From Ga0077527 sp038316355 (GTDB lineage: Bacteria > Pseudomonadota > Gammaproteobacteria > Burkholderiales > SG8-41), in contig JBBQAO010000005.1 in the NCBI GenBank assembly GCA_038316355.1, positions 1 to 64,000 on the forward strand: a stretch of 64,000 nt of DNA, in the 5' to 3' direction. A program made the position numbers and the translations under genes. Under the pieces are notes generated by a model that saw only the letters and a program-made list of their open reading frames with translations, was not told where the DNA came from and ran no database searches. Below, in pieces: positions 17,404-26,620 of the stretch. Position 1 is the stretch's first letter. Each line of letters opens with the position of its first letter.

Positions 17404-18153
17404 ATGAATTGGATCGACATCACGCTGCTCGTCAGCGCCGCGTTTTTCACCTCGGCACTCACTTCCGTCGCCGGCGCCGGCGGTGGCACGATCCTGATCG
17501 CACTGATGCTGCTATTCATGCCGCCCGCCGCAGCCATCCCCGCGCACGGTGTGGTGCAGCTTGCCTCCAACACCTGGCGCGTGTGGCTGTTCCGCAAACA
17601 CATGGTGTGGCCGCTGATCATTCGTTTCAGTGCGCTGATGCCGTTCGGTGTTGCGCTCGGCTTGTGGCTGTTCCAGGAAATGCCCAAGGAACTGGTGCGG
17701 GTGCTGATCGGATTTTTTGTGTTGCTGACCCTGTTTCTGCGCCAGCTCAAACGTTTCGCACCGAAAGAATTTCCGCTGTGGGCCTTCGTTCCGCTGGGTT
17801 TTGTCACCGGGGCGCTGAACATGATCGTCGGCGTCATCGCGCCGGTGCTCGGCGTGCTGATCATCCGCAAGGACCTGAACAAGGAAAACGTCGTCGGCAC
17901 GCTGGGCTTCTTCGGCTTCATCGGCAACCTGCTGAAAATCGCCGCCTTCACCATGATCGGCTTCAGCTTCGCCGAATACGGCCTGCTGCTGACGCTGATG
18001 ACCGTCGCCGTGCTCGTCGGCACTTCAGTCGGCAAAAAGGTGCTGTCGGGCTTCGACGAAAAAACCTTTCTGCTGGTGTTCAACGTCATGCTGATTTCAC
18101 TGGCGCTGAAACTGATCGTGTTCGACGGCCTGCGTGCACTGATTGGTTATTGA
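17404..18153 (+). CDS. TauE/SafE-family membrane transporter
   Basis: 249-residue inner-membrane protein with 7-8 hydrophobic segments. The family's repeated motif appears as SVAGAGGGTILIALML near the N-terminus and GALNMIVGVIAPVLG in the second half. Members export sulfite, sulfoacetate and other organic anions. It lies 87 bp after the MFS gene on the same strand but has its own AT-rich upstream element. The start ATG at 17404 is chosen over a TTG 12 bases upstream. Confidence 0.87.
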   Translation: MNWIDITLLVSAAFFTSALTSVAGAGGGTILIALMLLFMPPAAAIPAHGVVQLASNTWRVWLFRKHMVWPLIIRFSALMPFGVALGLWLFQEMPKELVRVLIGFFVLLTLFLRQLKRFAPKEFPLWAFVPLGFVTGALNMIVGVIAPVLGVLIIRKDLNKENVVGTLGFFGFIGNLLKIAAFTMIGFSFAEYGLLLTLMTVAVLVGTSVGKKVLSGFDEKTFLLVFNVMLISLALKLIVFDGLRALIGY

Positions 18154-18164
18154 TCGGGATGCAG

Positions 18165-18191
18165 AAAAAACGCCCCCGGCGATGAGGGCGT
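18165..18191 (-). terminator. Rho-independent terminator for the tandem-repeat glycine-zipper gene
   Basis: On the minus strand AACGCCC pairs with GGGCGTT around a 10-base loop and runs into TTTTTT (plus-strand A tract 18165-18170). Confidence 0.75.
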
Positions 18192-18222
18192 TCGGCACTG
18201 CTGGCTGCGGCGGCAGTGGCTG

Positions 18223-19311
18223 TTACGGATTACGCACCAGCGTGCCACCTTCCACTCTGACCTTGTCACCCACCTTGTAACCGGGATCGGTTTCGTACGA
18301 CACGGTCTGGCTGCCACCATTGTCCAGGCGTGTAATCACTTCGTAGTGCTTGGTGGTTTTCATGCGGTTTTCAATTTCCTTGCCGGCGTAGGCCCCGCCT
18401 GCAGCGCCTGCCACCGTGGCGACTGTCTTGCCGGTGCCGCCGCCGACCTGATGACCGAGCAGCGCGCCGGCCAGGCCGCCGGCAATCATCCCGAGATAGT
18501 TGCCCTCACCCTTGACTTCAATCACGTTGACAGCTTCGACCACACCGCAATTGGCGCATTGCCTGGCCGAACGCCGGTTACCCGGTGCGGCATTCGAGGA
18601 GGCCAGCAGCGACTTGCCGAGCACAGCGCTGGAACGAACGTCCCCCACACGCAGATTGGCAGTGACCTTGCTGTCCGCTGCAATGCGGTCCGTGGACTTG
18701 ATGGTATAGATCCCCTCGTACACGCCGTCCCGCGTCTCATCCAGGAACGTCCTGCCCTTCACGCCGGCAATCTTGACGCTGGCTTTCGCCCGCGGTGTGC
18801 CATACAGCGTAAAGCCCAGGTCATAACCCGTGGTCAACTGGTTTGGCGCCACTTCAAAGCGATCAATACGGGGAAGCACGCCCGCGGCAACCGCTTCCGC
18901 CTTGAGTTGCGCCTTGGTTTTGGCGGCGGAAGCAATCAAATACTCATCGAGGACCACGCTCGCCACCTGGTTGCCCACCCGCAAATTGGCGGTAACCCGG
19001 CTGTCAGTCGAGATGCGATCAGCGGTCTTGATCGTGTAGATGCCCTCGTAGAATCCCGTTTCCCTCTCCTCCAGCAGCAGGCGCCCGGACGCACCCGGAA
19101 TGCTGATGATGGCGGTGCCGCCGGGAGTTCCGTACAGGGTGAAGTTCAACTCGGTGCCGGCCGTGAGTTTGCGCACCTGTTTTACGTCAAAACCGCCGAT
19201 TCTCGGCGCCGCATTCGAATAGACGGGTTGCTGGGCGCCAGCAACGCCTGATACCACTGTCAACGGCAACAAAACGAATAAAGCGAGGAATAATTTCTGG
19301 CAGATGTTCAT
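18223..19311 (-). CDS. Exported protein with two tandem 90-residue domains and a glycine-zipper membrane segment
   Basis: 362-residue envelope protein. A Sec signal ends at AGAQQ. Two tandem copies of about 90 residues follow (about 35-120 and 122-210), each with FTLYGTP, GR.(L/F)L.E, G.YEGIYTIK and DSRVTANLRVG-like segments. A CANCG motif then precedes a glycine-zipper 2TM segment (GMIAGGLAGALLGHQVGG...) and a C-terminal domain with DNGGSQTVSYE. The last 130 residues are homologous to the protein at 19605. ATG 19311 begins the signal peptide. The function is unknown; outer-membrane or envelope stress roles are usual for glycine-zipper proteins. Confidence 0.8.
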   Translation of the reverse strand: MNICQKLFLALFVLLPLTVVSGVAGAQQPVYSNAAPRIGGFDVKQVRKLTAGTELNFTLYGTPGGTAIISIPGASGRLLLEERETGFYEGIYTIKTADRISTDSRVTANLRVGNQVASVVLDEYLIASAAKTKAQLKAEAVAAGVLPRIDRFEVAPNQLTTGYDLGFTLYGTPRAKASVKIAGVKGRTFLDETRDGVYEGIYTIKSTDRIAADSKVTANLRVGDVRSSAVLGKSLLASSNAAPGNRRSARQCANCGVVEAVNVIEVKGEGNYLGMIAGGLAGALLGHQVGGGTGKTVATVAGAAGGAYAGKEIENRMKTTKHYEVITRLDNGGSQTVSYETDPGYKVGDKVRVEGGTLVRNP

Positions 19312-19409
19312 CGTGTGTTCCCGGATTGCCGGCAATTTGAACGCAGGCAGGGATTCATGCCGCCTGCACTGATACTGAAGAATGGCGTCGATGACTGTCC
19401 CTGTGCCAA

Positions 19410-19559
19410 TCACAACGGGCGGCGACCCTGGATCACGCGGACCAGAATCACCACGACGGCGAGCACCAGCAGGACGTGGATAAAACCACCCATGGTGTAG
19501 GCCGAGACAAAACCCAGCAGCCACAGAATGAGCAACACAACAGCAATGGTATATAACAT
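19410..19559 (-). CDS. Small lmo0937-like membrane protein, copy 1
   Basis: 49-residue protein with two hydrophobic segments and a GRRPL tail. Translation starts MLYTIAVVLLILWLLG. It is nearly identical in pattern to the protein at 25112. It lies between two glycine-zipper genes on the same strand. An IHF-like motif is found 18 bases upstream of the start. The role is unknown; homologues are common next to stress genes. Confidence 0.8.
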   Translation of the reverse strand: MLYTIAVVLLILWLLGFVSAYTMGGFIHVLLVLAVVVILVRVIQGRRPL

Positions 19560-19576
19560 GTCAATTATCCTTTTAT

Positions 19577-19589
19577 AATCAATTGTTTA
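19577..19589. promoter_or_regulatory. IHF-like site upstream of small membrane protein copy 1
   Basis: AATCAATTGTTTA is a full match to WATCAANNNNTTR in the short gap between the genes at 19559 and 19605. Confidence 0.35.
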
Positions 19590-19604
19590 TTGGTTCCTGC
19601 GAAA

Positions 19605-20192
19605 TCAGATCGGGCGAATCGCACCGTCGATGATCTTGACGCGATCCCCGTTGCGCCACGACGGCAGACTGTCTTCGTTAATCACGCGGGTCGATCCGTC
19701 ATCCAGGCGGACGGTGATGTCATAGCTTTTCGTCACCTTCACCCTTTTTTCGACTTCGTTGCCGGCTACTGCGCCGCCCACTGCGCCGACCACGGTCGCA
19801 ATTTGTTTGCCGCTGCCGCCGCCGATCTGATGGCCGAGCAGGCCGCCCACGACTGCGCCGCCGGCCGCACCAAGGCCGGAGCCTTCACCTTTGGCTGCAA
19901 TTTCGCGCACCGACTCAATCACGCCGCACGTGCTGCACTTCGTGACGGGCGCGTTGCTCGCCACCTGCGCCGGTGCCGTTTTCGTTTTTGCCGGAGCAGC
20001 CGGCTGCGCAGTCTTTTTTGCCGATTTGTCTGCGCCGCCAACCACGCTAGGGTCGCCGGTGCCGCCGATCGAAGTCGGAATCCAGCCCATGATGGCAGCA
20101 ATGCCCGCGGCACAGAACAGGATGATTGCAATGCCGACTGTCACAGCCAGCAGATGGGGGGGGTTGGTTTTGATGACTTCTGTTGCGGCCAT
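19605..20192 (-). CDS. Glycine-zipper 2TM domain protein
   Basis: 195-residue protein with an N-terminal membrane anchor (about 14-36) rather than a cleaved signal, an Ala/Lys/Pro-rich linker, then CSTCGVIESVREI, a glycine zipper (GAAGGAVVGGLLGHQIGGG...) and a C-terminal DDGSTRVINEDSLPSWRNGDRVKI segment. The C-terminal 120 residues are paralogous to the protein at 18223, including the CxxCG before the zipper. Together with the small membrane protein they form a three-gene minus-strand group. Confidence 0.83.
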   Translation of the reverse strand: MAATEVIKTNPPHLLAVTVGIAIILFCAAGIAAIMGWIPTSIGGTGDPSVVGGADKSAKKTAQPAAPAKTKTAPAQVASNAPVTKCSTCGVIESVREIAAKGEGSGLGAAGGAVVGGLLGHQIGGGSGKQIATVVGAVGGAVAGNEVEKRVKVTKSYDITVRLDDGSTRVINEDSLPSWRNGDRVKIIDGAIRPI

Positions 20193-21047
20193 TTTGAATT
20201 CCTTTAATGGAGCTTGATTTGCGCGTTGCCCGCGTTGCCCGCGGTTTGCGCGTGGCCTGCAGCGTAAAGATTGACGGGGTTCCCCCGCTTTATCCGTGCG
20301 TTAGCGCACAGAGCCATTCCCGAAGAAAATCAAAAAAGTCCCACCGGTTGGTTCAAAGTCCGACGCGAGGCGTCCAGCTCTGGACACCGAATGCCAAGCA
20401 GCGGTTTCAAGGACACATGCCGTGGCTCGAGGCGCAATTACGAGAAAACCGGGTCATGACAAGCACCAGCAGCCTCGCCGCCCGGGCAATCCGTGCCACT
20501 CTCGACAGCCTGCGACGGCAAGAGCCCACGTACGATGAATCGCAGCCCTTCGGTTGCGGGCGCGAGATCTACTTCTGAAGCTTCATCATGTCGCTGATCG
20601 TCATTCCCGTGGGCACCTCCTTTGCGGGGTATCAGGCATCGTGAGGGCACTCCATCATGTAACCGGTTGACGAAGCCGCAATCAGCCACACTCAACCACA
20701 CAGTGCCCGAACTGTCGTTTGGCGGGGGACGCGGGGTGATTCATCGCACCAGGGAGCCTATTACTCAGACTCAGCGACTCAGCGCGGTCACGGGCATCCT
20801 GGCTTTTGACGGCAAGGCCCCGACCGCCATCGGCCGGCGACTTGCACCACCGCATTTTCCCTGCCTTTGAAACCAAAGTATTGCTGATCGGCGAGCGCGC
20901 CCTCAAGGCAGGCAACCCGGTGCCAGCCGCCGTAAAAGACTGATGCCCGAGTGCGGCTATGTACGTGTCCGTACAGAGACAGTGTTATGCAACCCGTAAA
21001 TTGGCACCGACACACCGCAGGCCGCCAATTTTCAGAGGACCATGCTC
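20193..21047. other. Stretch without a convincing gene
   Basis: Only short open frames with no recognisable motif occur here. The region begins with a reiterated GTTGCCCGC pattern near 20225-20240. A plus-strand frame ending at 20578 (about 40-120 residues, starting at 20207 or within) has no family signature. No clear terminator or tRNA was found. It separates the envelope group from the next stress genes. Confidence 0.5.
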
Positions 21048-21395
21048 ATGGAAACGAAGGAAGACCGTATCGCGATAATGCGCTGGGAGAACGAAACCGG
21101 TCCAACCGCCGGGAAAAACCGTCGCCCTGGCGAGCGCACAGCAGCGCTCTCTCCCGGGAAATCCAGAAAATCACCCGGCAAAGCGTTGGCCACCGGTGCC
21201 AGCAAAGCTTCTGTTCAGACCAAAATGCCGGGCCCAAGCGCCACACCGGGGGTGTCAGTGAGCCAGACATCAACGCGGAAGCAGGGTGCTGCACCGGCAA
21301 AAAAATCCGCCATACCTGCGATGCCGGGGCGCGGCGGCACCATCTCCCCCGGATCAAGGGAGCCCCGGCAACCCCGGCGAAAACCCCGCGTATAG
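21048..21395 (+). CDS. Basic low-complexity hypothetical protein
   Basis: 115 residues, rich in Lys, Arg, Pro, Ser, Gly and Ala, and probably disordered. AGAGGACC lies ten bases before the ATG. No domain is recognised. It may be real because the region encodes several small stress proteins, but composition alone could explain the open frame. Confidence 0.3.
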   Translation: METKEDRIAIMRWENETGPTAGKNRRPGERTAALSPGKSRKSPGKALATGASKASVQTKMPGPSATPGVSVSQTSTRKQGAAPAKKSAIPAMPGRGGTISPGSREPRQPRRKPRV

Positions 21396-21487
21396 GCATG
21401 GCCTTCGGCAGATCGAATATCGGGTTTGAGTTTAGTCAATGGTAGTGGCAAAAGTAGCGGCAAAACAACGGAAAAAAGGACAGTCGC

Positions 21488-21640
21488 ATGAACATGACCC
21501 TGAGCATCGGCCCGCTGATATCGCTGATCGCCGGGATTCTGATTCTTGTTGTACCCCGGCTGCTGAACTATATCGTCGCGCTTTATCTGATCATCATCGG
21601 CTTGATCGGGCTTTTCGGTGCCGGCAATTTTCATTTCTGA
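21488..21640 (+). CDS. DUF3096-family small membrane protein
   Basis: 50 residues, MNMTLSIGPLISLIAGILIL followed by VPRLLNYIVALYLIIIGLIGL. The two hydrophobic segments joined by PRLLNYIVA fit the DUF3096 pattern. Function unknown. It lies in the stress-protein neighbourhood with the CsbD and lmo0937-like genes. Confidence 0.82.
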   Translation: MNMTLSIGPLISLIAGILILVVPRLLNYIVALYLIIIGLIGLFGAGNFHF

Positions 21641-21700
21641 GCGCCGTACAGCCCGCGGCAAAACCGGTGCATGCACTTTCATCCCGTCGGCATGCCGCCC

Positions 21701-22135
21701 ATGCTGATCACATCCCGCAGCAAGTCCTGGAGTGAGATCATCATGTCTGGCGATGTGGCACTGACACTGCTGAAGATGATGGGCCACAGCGGCGCAGTCC
21801 CGGGCGCCCTGCGCTCCAGAAGCATCCCTGCTGCGCTGGCGCAGCTGAAGCAAGCGCTGGGTCGCGCCGGACCCGCTGCAGAAGCCGTGATAAACCCGTC
21901 ACCGGGAACTGACAACGCGGATACCGCGCCGCTGGCAGCACTGATGCAGCGCTCTTACCCGTTAATCCAGTTGCTGTCCGCTGCGGCGCAACAGGAATGC
22001 GATGTCACGTGGGATAAAGATCATCCGACAGTTTATACGAGCACCCCGGCGATCGCAGTCAACAGACTGTCCGGAGAACAAAGTGGATGTTCCCCGAATG
22101 AAGGCTCAGTATCCCGGCGCACAGACCGTGATTGA
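21701..22135 (+). CDS. DUF1840 domain protein
   Basis: 144 residues from ATG 21701. The first 110 residues (MLITSRSKSWSEIIMSGDV... RSYPLIQLLSAAAQQECDVTW) match the DUF1840 layout: a short beta start, a middle helix, and a C-terminal helix with a conserved P-L-I. The usual protein stops after the tryptophan; here about 35 extra residues of poor complexity follow, perhaps from a changed stop codon. Function unknown. Confidence 0.65.
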   Translation: MLITSRSKSWSEIIMSGDVALTLLKMMGHSGAVPGALRSRSIPAALAQLKQALGRAGPAAEAVINPSPGTDNADTAPLAALMQRSYPLIQLLSAAAQQECDVTWDKDHPTVYTSTPAIAVNRLSGEQSGCSPNEGSVSRRTDRD

Positions 22136-22327
22136 TTTCGGCGCCAGTTTCGACGCGCTAGCGCAGCAACGCGATTGACCAAAGCGATTGAACAAAAAAT
22201 GTGGCGCACAAGAGCATTCCCGATCTGTCGGCAATCAATCATCGACAACGGTGTGGCGCTTTTACGAAACCGTTTTCCGGGTTTTCGGGCAGTGAATTAC
22301 AAACTGTAACTGGAGCTTTTGACAGCT

Positions 22328-23119
22328 ATGACTATGAACCAGATGCCGATTGCAAACAGCCTGCTGGCCGCACTTCCACACAAAGACTATCAGCACCTGC
22401 TCCCGAACCTCGAACAGGTTACGCTGACTTTCGGGGACACGATCTATGAACCCGAAGCGCTCATCCGGCATGTCTACTTTCCCGGCGACTCGCTCATATC
22501 GTTGTTGACCCTCGTTGAAGGCCACTTGGCCCTCGAGGTGGGACTCATCGGCCGCGAGGGGATGCTTGGAGTTTCCCTGGCGCTTGGGGTCAACAATTCC
22601 CCGGTGCGCGCCATAGTCCAGGGCACCGGCACAGCACTGAGAATGAAATCTGTGCGTTTTCTGCAAGAGTTCCGGCGCAGCCCGGCCATACAGCGGGAGA
22701 TCTACCTTTATACCCATGCCTTGATGGCCCAAGTCACCCAGACTGCGGCATGCAACCGTTTTCATGTCGTCGAAGCACGTCTTGCCCGCTGGCTGTTGAT
22801 GACCCGCGACCGCGTACGTTCGGATGAATTCCGCCTCACCCAGGAATTCCTGGCGCACATGCTCGGCGTGCGACGCGTCGGCGTCACCAAAGCGGCCAGC
22901 GCCTTGCAACGGCGGAAGATGATCAGTTACAGCCGGGGCAATATCAGAATCCTCAATCTGAAAAACCTTGAAGCCGCTGCCTGCCCGTGCTACGAATTCG
23001 TCAAGGATATGCACGACAACTCAGGCTGGGGTGCCGTGATCAAAAACGGCAAAAAACCCGGAACGGGATTACCGTTGCCGGGCCGCGTCGACACGCCAAC
23101 AATGGTGTTGGTGACGTAG
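22328..23119 (+). CDS. Crp/Fnr-family transcriptional regulator
   Basis: 263 residues. A cyclic-nucleotide-binding-like beta-roll (about 20-140) with HVYFPGDSLISLL and a long dimer helix precede a winged helix-turn-helix (about 170-225) containing LTQEFLAHMLGVRRVGVTKAA. No N-terminal Cys cluster is present, so it is not an Fe-S Fnr. The family type is common in environmental betaproteobacteria next to stress genes. An in-frame TTG at 22319 lies closer to GGAG and could be used instead. Confidence 0.83.
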   Translation: MTMNQMPIANSLLAALPHKDYQHLLPNLEQVTLTFGDTIYEPEALIRHVYFPGDSLISLLTLVEGHLALEVGLIGREGMLGVSLALGVNNSPVRAIVQGTGTALRMKSVRFLQEFRRSPAIQREIYLYTHALMAQVTQTAACNRFHVVEARLARWLLMTRDRVRSDEFRLTQEFLAHMLGVRRVGVTKAASALQRRKMISYSRGNIRILNLKNLEAAACPCYEFVKDMHDNSGWGAVIKNGKKPGTGLPLPGRVDTPTMVLVT

Positions 23120-23175
23120 AGCGCGTCGTCCCCGCCGGACACCAGGAAACTGCCTGGCACCGTCGGCGCTCCGGA

Positions 23176-23790
23176 TTACGAGATGCCGTAGCGCTTCTTT
23201 GCCTTGGCAATGCAGCCGTCTTTGGCTTCGTTGGAAAATGCATCGCATTTTTCCTTAGCCACCGCATAATCCGCATCACGCTTGTCGGTTGCAGCATCTT
23301 TGCGCGCATCGACGGTTTTTTCGTCGGCTTTCTGCCGTGCTTTCGTCGACTTCTCGTTGGCGACCGCATTCGCATCCGCAGTTTTCATTTTTGCCTTCGC
23401 ATTGGCCTGGCTGGCGGTTTGCGCAGCTTTTGCCTCCTTCTGGCAGACATCCTTGGCATTACCCGACAGGTCATCACACTTTTCCTTGGCGACCGCGTAA
23501 TCAGCATCTGCCTTGGCGACGCTTGCGTCGTAAGTGTTTTTCTGCGACGGCTTGTAGCGGGCCTCGAGTTCGGCCTTGGCGACCTTCTCCTTGCCCTTGA
23601 CTTGCGCCACGCAGATGTCTTTCGCATTGGCGGAGAGCGAATCGCATCCTGCTTTGGCGGATTTCGACTCGGCCGCGATATCATCTTTGTTCGACTTGTA
23701 TTGGCTTTTTGACATGGTTTGCGCCATCGCACTGGAACCAAATGCAAAGCTGATTGCGATTGCAATCGCACTGATATGGAAATTTTTCAT
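23176..23790 (-). CDS. Exported Lys/Ala-rich protein with three Cys-pair repeats
   Basis: 204 residues with a Sec signal ending at AMAQ. Three copies of a C-D-x-(L/F)-S-x-(N/E)-A-K-D-x-C unit occur (about 49-60, 104-115 and 182-193), joined by highly charged helical stretches rich in KADADYAVAKEK-like sequence. Each Cys pair is spaced by ten residues, as in a helical hairpin or a disulfide-closed helix. Sequences of this kind are often labelled hypothetical or TolA-like. Function unknown. Confidence 0.7.
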   Translation of the reverse strand: MKNFHISAIAIAISFAFGSSAMAQTMSKSQYKSNKDDIAAESKSAKAGCDSLSANAKDICVAQVKGKEKVAKAELEARYKPSQKNTYDASVAKADADYAVAKEKCDDLSGNAKDVCQKEAKAAQTASQANAKAKMKTADANAVANEKSTKARQKADEKTVDARKDAATDKRDADYAVAKEKCDAFSNEAKDGCIAKAKKRYGIS

Positions 23791-23908
23791 TTTTAGTCCT
23801 TTAGTCCTTTAGTTGTTAAGCAGCTCATTTCATGATTCAGTACTGCGGCGCAGCGGGTAGCCGGCGCCGCCCTGGCGGGGGCGTTTCCGCCCCTGCCCCG
23901 CAGCATCA

Positions 23909-24127
23909 TTACAAAGAGCGGATCGTTTCTTTCTGGCTGTCCTGCCAGCTGGCAAGCTGTTTTTCTGCCTCGTCTTTCGAGACTCCATAAGCCTCTTGAA
24001 TCTTGCCGGCCAGGTGCTCCCGTTTCCCGGCAATCACGTCCAGTTGATCGTCGGTAATTTTTCCCCATTGCTGCTTCACGTTGCCCTTGAATTGTTTCCA
24101 GTCACCTTCAATGCGGTCCCAGTTCAT
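23909..24127 (-). CDS. CsbD-family stress protein (copy 1)
   Basis: 72 residues, MNWDRIEGDWKQFKGNVKQQ at the start, then the CsbD core with WGKITDD, IAGKREHLAGKIQE. GAGGAAAT lies before the ATG at 24127. CsbD proteins accumulate in general stress; the biochemical role is not known. A second copy is at 26949. Confidence 0.9.
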   Translation of the reverse strand: MNWDRIEGDWKQFKGNVKQQWGKITDDQLDVIAGKREHLAGKIQEAYGVSKDEAEKQLASWQDSQKETIRSL

Positions 24128-24419
24128 ATTAATTTCCTCATGGTGGTTTATTGACAATCGAGAGCGGACACGTCTCCGGGACACAGACGGCTTCCCCGGA
24201 ATGTTCGCCATCGACAACGGACGGTTATGGAATTACGGCATCCATACGTCAACCATGCTCCAGTTACGGGCCCTGTTCTGTTCGCTGACACGCATAAATC
24301 AACAATGCGCGAGTCGCCCCGCTCCAGCGGTTCTGCCGGATAACGGGGATTCGATGCCGGGAATGAAGCAAAAACAGACCGATTACAGACAATCGGGTTT
24401 CCGCCAACCCCCGGTTTCC

Positions 24420-24989
24420 TCAGCCGTCCAATCCTTCCAGCAGAGACGACAGATCTTCTGCATGTTCCTCTTCGCTGGCGAGTATTTCCTTGAGCAAACG
24501 TTGCGTCGTGGGGTCCTGATCACCCAGATAAGCGATCATTTCACGGTAACTTTCAATGGCGATACGTTCGGCGATCAGGTCTTCCTTGATCATCGCCTTC
24601 AGGGAATCGCCCTCGACATACTCGGCGTGGCTGCGCTCCGACATTCCATCAGGTGAAAAATTCGGCTCGCCGCGCAATTCCACTATGCGTTTGGCGAGGC
24701 TGTCGGCATGCCGCATTTCCTCGTTTGCGTGCTCCAGGAACTCGGCGGCCACCGGGGCCGCATGGATTCCGGAAGCCATGAAATGATGCCTTTTGTAGCG
24801 AAGTACGCAGACGATTTCCGTTGCCAGCGCCTCGTTCAGTAATTTGATTACCGTCTCGCGTTCTGCCGCGTAACCCGACGTTACCGCGCCTTTGTCGATG
24901 TGCTGGCGGGCCCGTGCCCGCAATGTCTTGATATCGGAGAGCGCCGGTCGTTCCCGGGAAACATCCTGCTGCATGGTGGTGGTTTTCAT
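24420..24989 (-). CDS. Ferritin-like di-iron protein
   Basis: 189 residues predicted as a four-helix bundle. Candidate iron ligands are Glu58 (ALATEIV), Glu91 and His94 (EEMRH), Glu141/Glu146 (AERIAIESY) and Glu173 and His176 (EEEH). The pattern matches bacterioferritin-like or Dps-related ferritin-like proteins that store iron and limit Fenton chemistry. The N-terminal 40 residues are an extension. It is surrounded by CsbD and small membrane stress proteins. Confidence 0.85.
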   Translation of the reverse strand: MKTTTMQQDVSRERPALSDIKTLRARARQHIDKGAVTSGYAAERETVIKLLNEALATEIVCVLRYKRHHFMASGIHAAPVAAEFLEHANEEMRHADSLAKRIVELRGEPNFSPDGMSERSHAEYVEGDSLKAMIKEDLIAERIAIESYREMIAYLGDQDPTTQRLLKEILASEEEHAEDLSSLLEGLDG

Positions 24990-25111
24990 TTTTAACCTTT
25001 CACTTTTATTTATTTCAGAGGATGCCGTTCAACGTGACTCGACGGGCCCGGCCAGAAGTCCGGCTTTGCAAATCGCATAAAACCGGCGAAATTCCCGCAT
25101 TGGACGGCGGT

Positions 25112-25261
25112 TTACACAGGACTGCGGCCGCTGATGACTCTCAGCAGGACAACCACGATGGCGATTACGAGCAGGACATGGATGAGGCCGCCCATGGTGT
25201 AGGCAGTGGCCAATCCCAGAAGCCAGAGAATGATCAAAACAACGGCAATGGTATAGAGCAC
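25112..25261 (-). CDS. Small lmo0937-like membrane protein, copy 2
   Basis: 49 residues, two hydrophobic segments and a GRSPV tail; paralogue of the protein at 19410. The start is GTG at 25261, set by AGGAAAG five to six bases upstream. Role unknown. Confidence 0.78.
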   Translation of the reverse strand: MLYTIAVVLIILWLLGLATAYTMGGLIHVLLVIAIVVVLLRVISGRSPV

Positions 25262-25644
25262 GATTGCTTTCCTTTCAAAGGACGGCACCAGTCGCCCGAC
25301 TGCGCCTGTCGCTGCAATGACGCTGACAATGCCGCGTTCATCAACATTAATCTGTACGTTTTCCCACACAACAAGAATGGGACAATCACCGGTCACACGG
25401 GCCAAGGGGCCGGGACGATTTAGCAAAAACCTGCGAAAGCGTGCAGAAAATTCCCCGAAGATCAGATCACCATTGCGTCGAGAAAAATTCACTGCGCGAA
25501 AACCGCCATGAATCATGAACCTATCGATCCAGTACCTGCTCAGCGAGGACCAAAGAATATTTCAGTAAAGAACGGTCTGGATCACAATTCGCCATCAAGC
25601 GCACCGTCCAATGTTGCAGATCGGAAAAAAACGATGGATTATCC
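25262..25644. other. Spacer before the PAS-GGDEF remnant
   Basis: No gene with a recognised family. A 50-codon plus-strand frame from 25508 ends just inside the PAS gene in another frame and may be part of its decayed 5' end. Confidence 0.4.
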
Positions 25645-26547
25645 ATGGAAAAATACCGCGCCCTGAGTACGCTGAATTCCATTGGTGATTCTGTTTTGTG
25701 TATCAACATCAAGGGCAAGATCACATATCTCAATGCGGTCGCAGGGAAATTGACGGGGTGGAGCATCGAAGATGCGCGAGGTCAACCGCACGACGAAGTG
25801 TTCCAGGCTGAGAACGGCACAACACATCAACCGCTCGCTCATGATCCGCTGATGCTCGCCATCGAACACGACAAGATCATCTGCCTGCCGAAAAGCAGCG
25901 TATTGATCCGGCGTGACGGATTTAAATGCGCCATCGAGGATTCCGTCGCCCCAATTCACGAGCGGAACGGCAGCGCAACTGCGGGCTGTCGAACGCAGAT
26001 TGTCTCACCGGACTCAACACGACTTTCTTAACAGCCTGCCGAATACTGCTCTACACAACGACAGGATAGTACAGGCCATAGCCATGGCTCGCCGCAACGA
26101 CGAGGAGTTCTCGTCTCTGTTCATGGATCTCGACCATTTTAAAGACGTCAATGACACGCTCGGACACGCCGTTGGTGACCAGTTGCTGCAATCGGTCGCG
26201 TAGCGCCTGAGAGCCTGCGTACGGGGCACGGCTGCGGTCGGTCGTAAGGGGGGGAGTTTGTGGTTCTGCTTTCCGAAGTCACGCATGCGGACCATGCTAC
26301 CCGCAGCGCGGAAAAAATAATCGCTGCCATTGCCCTGGCTCACCGAATATCCGGGTACGAACTTCTGGTCACAGCGGGCATCGATATCAGCATCTACCGC
26401 TTAACGGATCAGACACGCAAACCCTGCCCAAGTCAGCAGATGAAGCAATGTATCAGGCAAAATATCAGGAAAAAAACGGGCGCAACCATTACTGTTTTTC
26501 GCGGCACAAAATCAAAAACCACACGGTGGCCAGTCCGTGGGAAATAG
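25645..26547 (+). pseudogene. Decayed PAS-GGDEF diguanylate cyclase
   Basis: A PAS domain (from MEKYRALSTLNSIGDSVL, 25645 to about 25975) is followed in another frame by the GGDEF start (LPNTALHNDRIVQAIAMARR, about 26036 on, with FMDLDHFKDVNDTLGHAVGDQLL). That frame hits TAG at 26201-26203. The signature remains only as GGEF (about 26250-26262), in a third frame, without its Asp. The end (ADEAMYQAKYQEKNGRN, about 26437-26490) needs another frame change. At least three lesions show loss of function. An intact form would have made cyclic di-GMP in response to a PAS signal. Confidence 0.85.
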
Positions 26548-26620
26548 CGCTGGTCCCGGCCGCAGGAAAGCGGCAGAAAATCCGGTCAACTTCAGCGGCA
26601 TGGCTGCGCCGCCCCTGGAA

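Noticed and set aside
20207..20578. Plus-strand open frame of 123 codons
   Set aside because: Composition is that of a random Arg/Ser-rich frame, with no family motif and no clear start signal.
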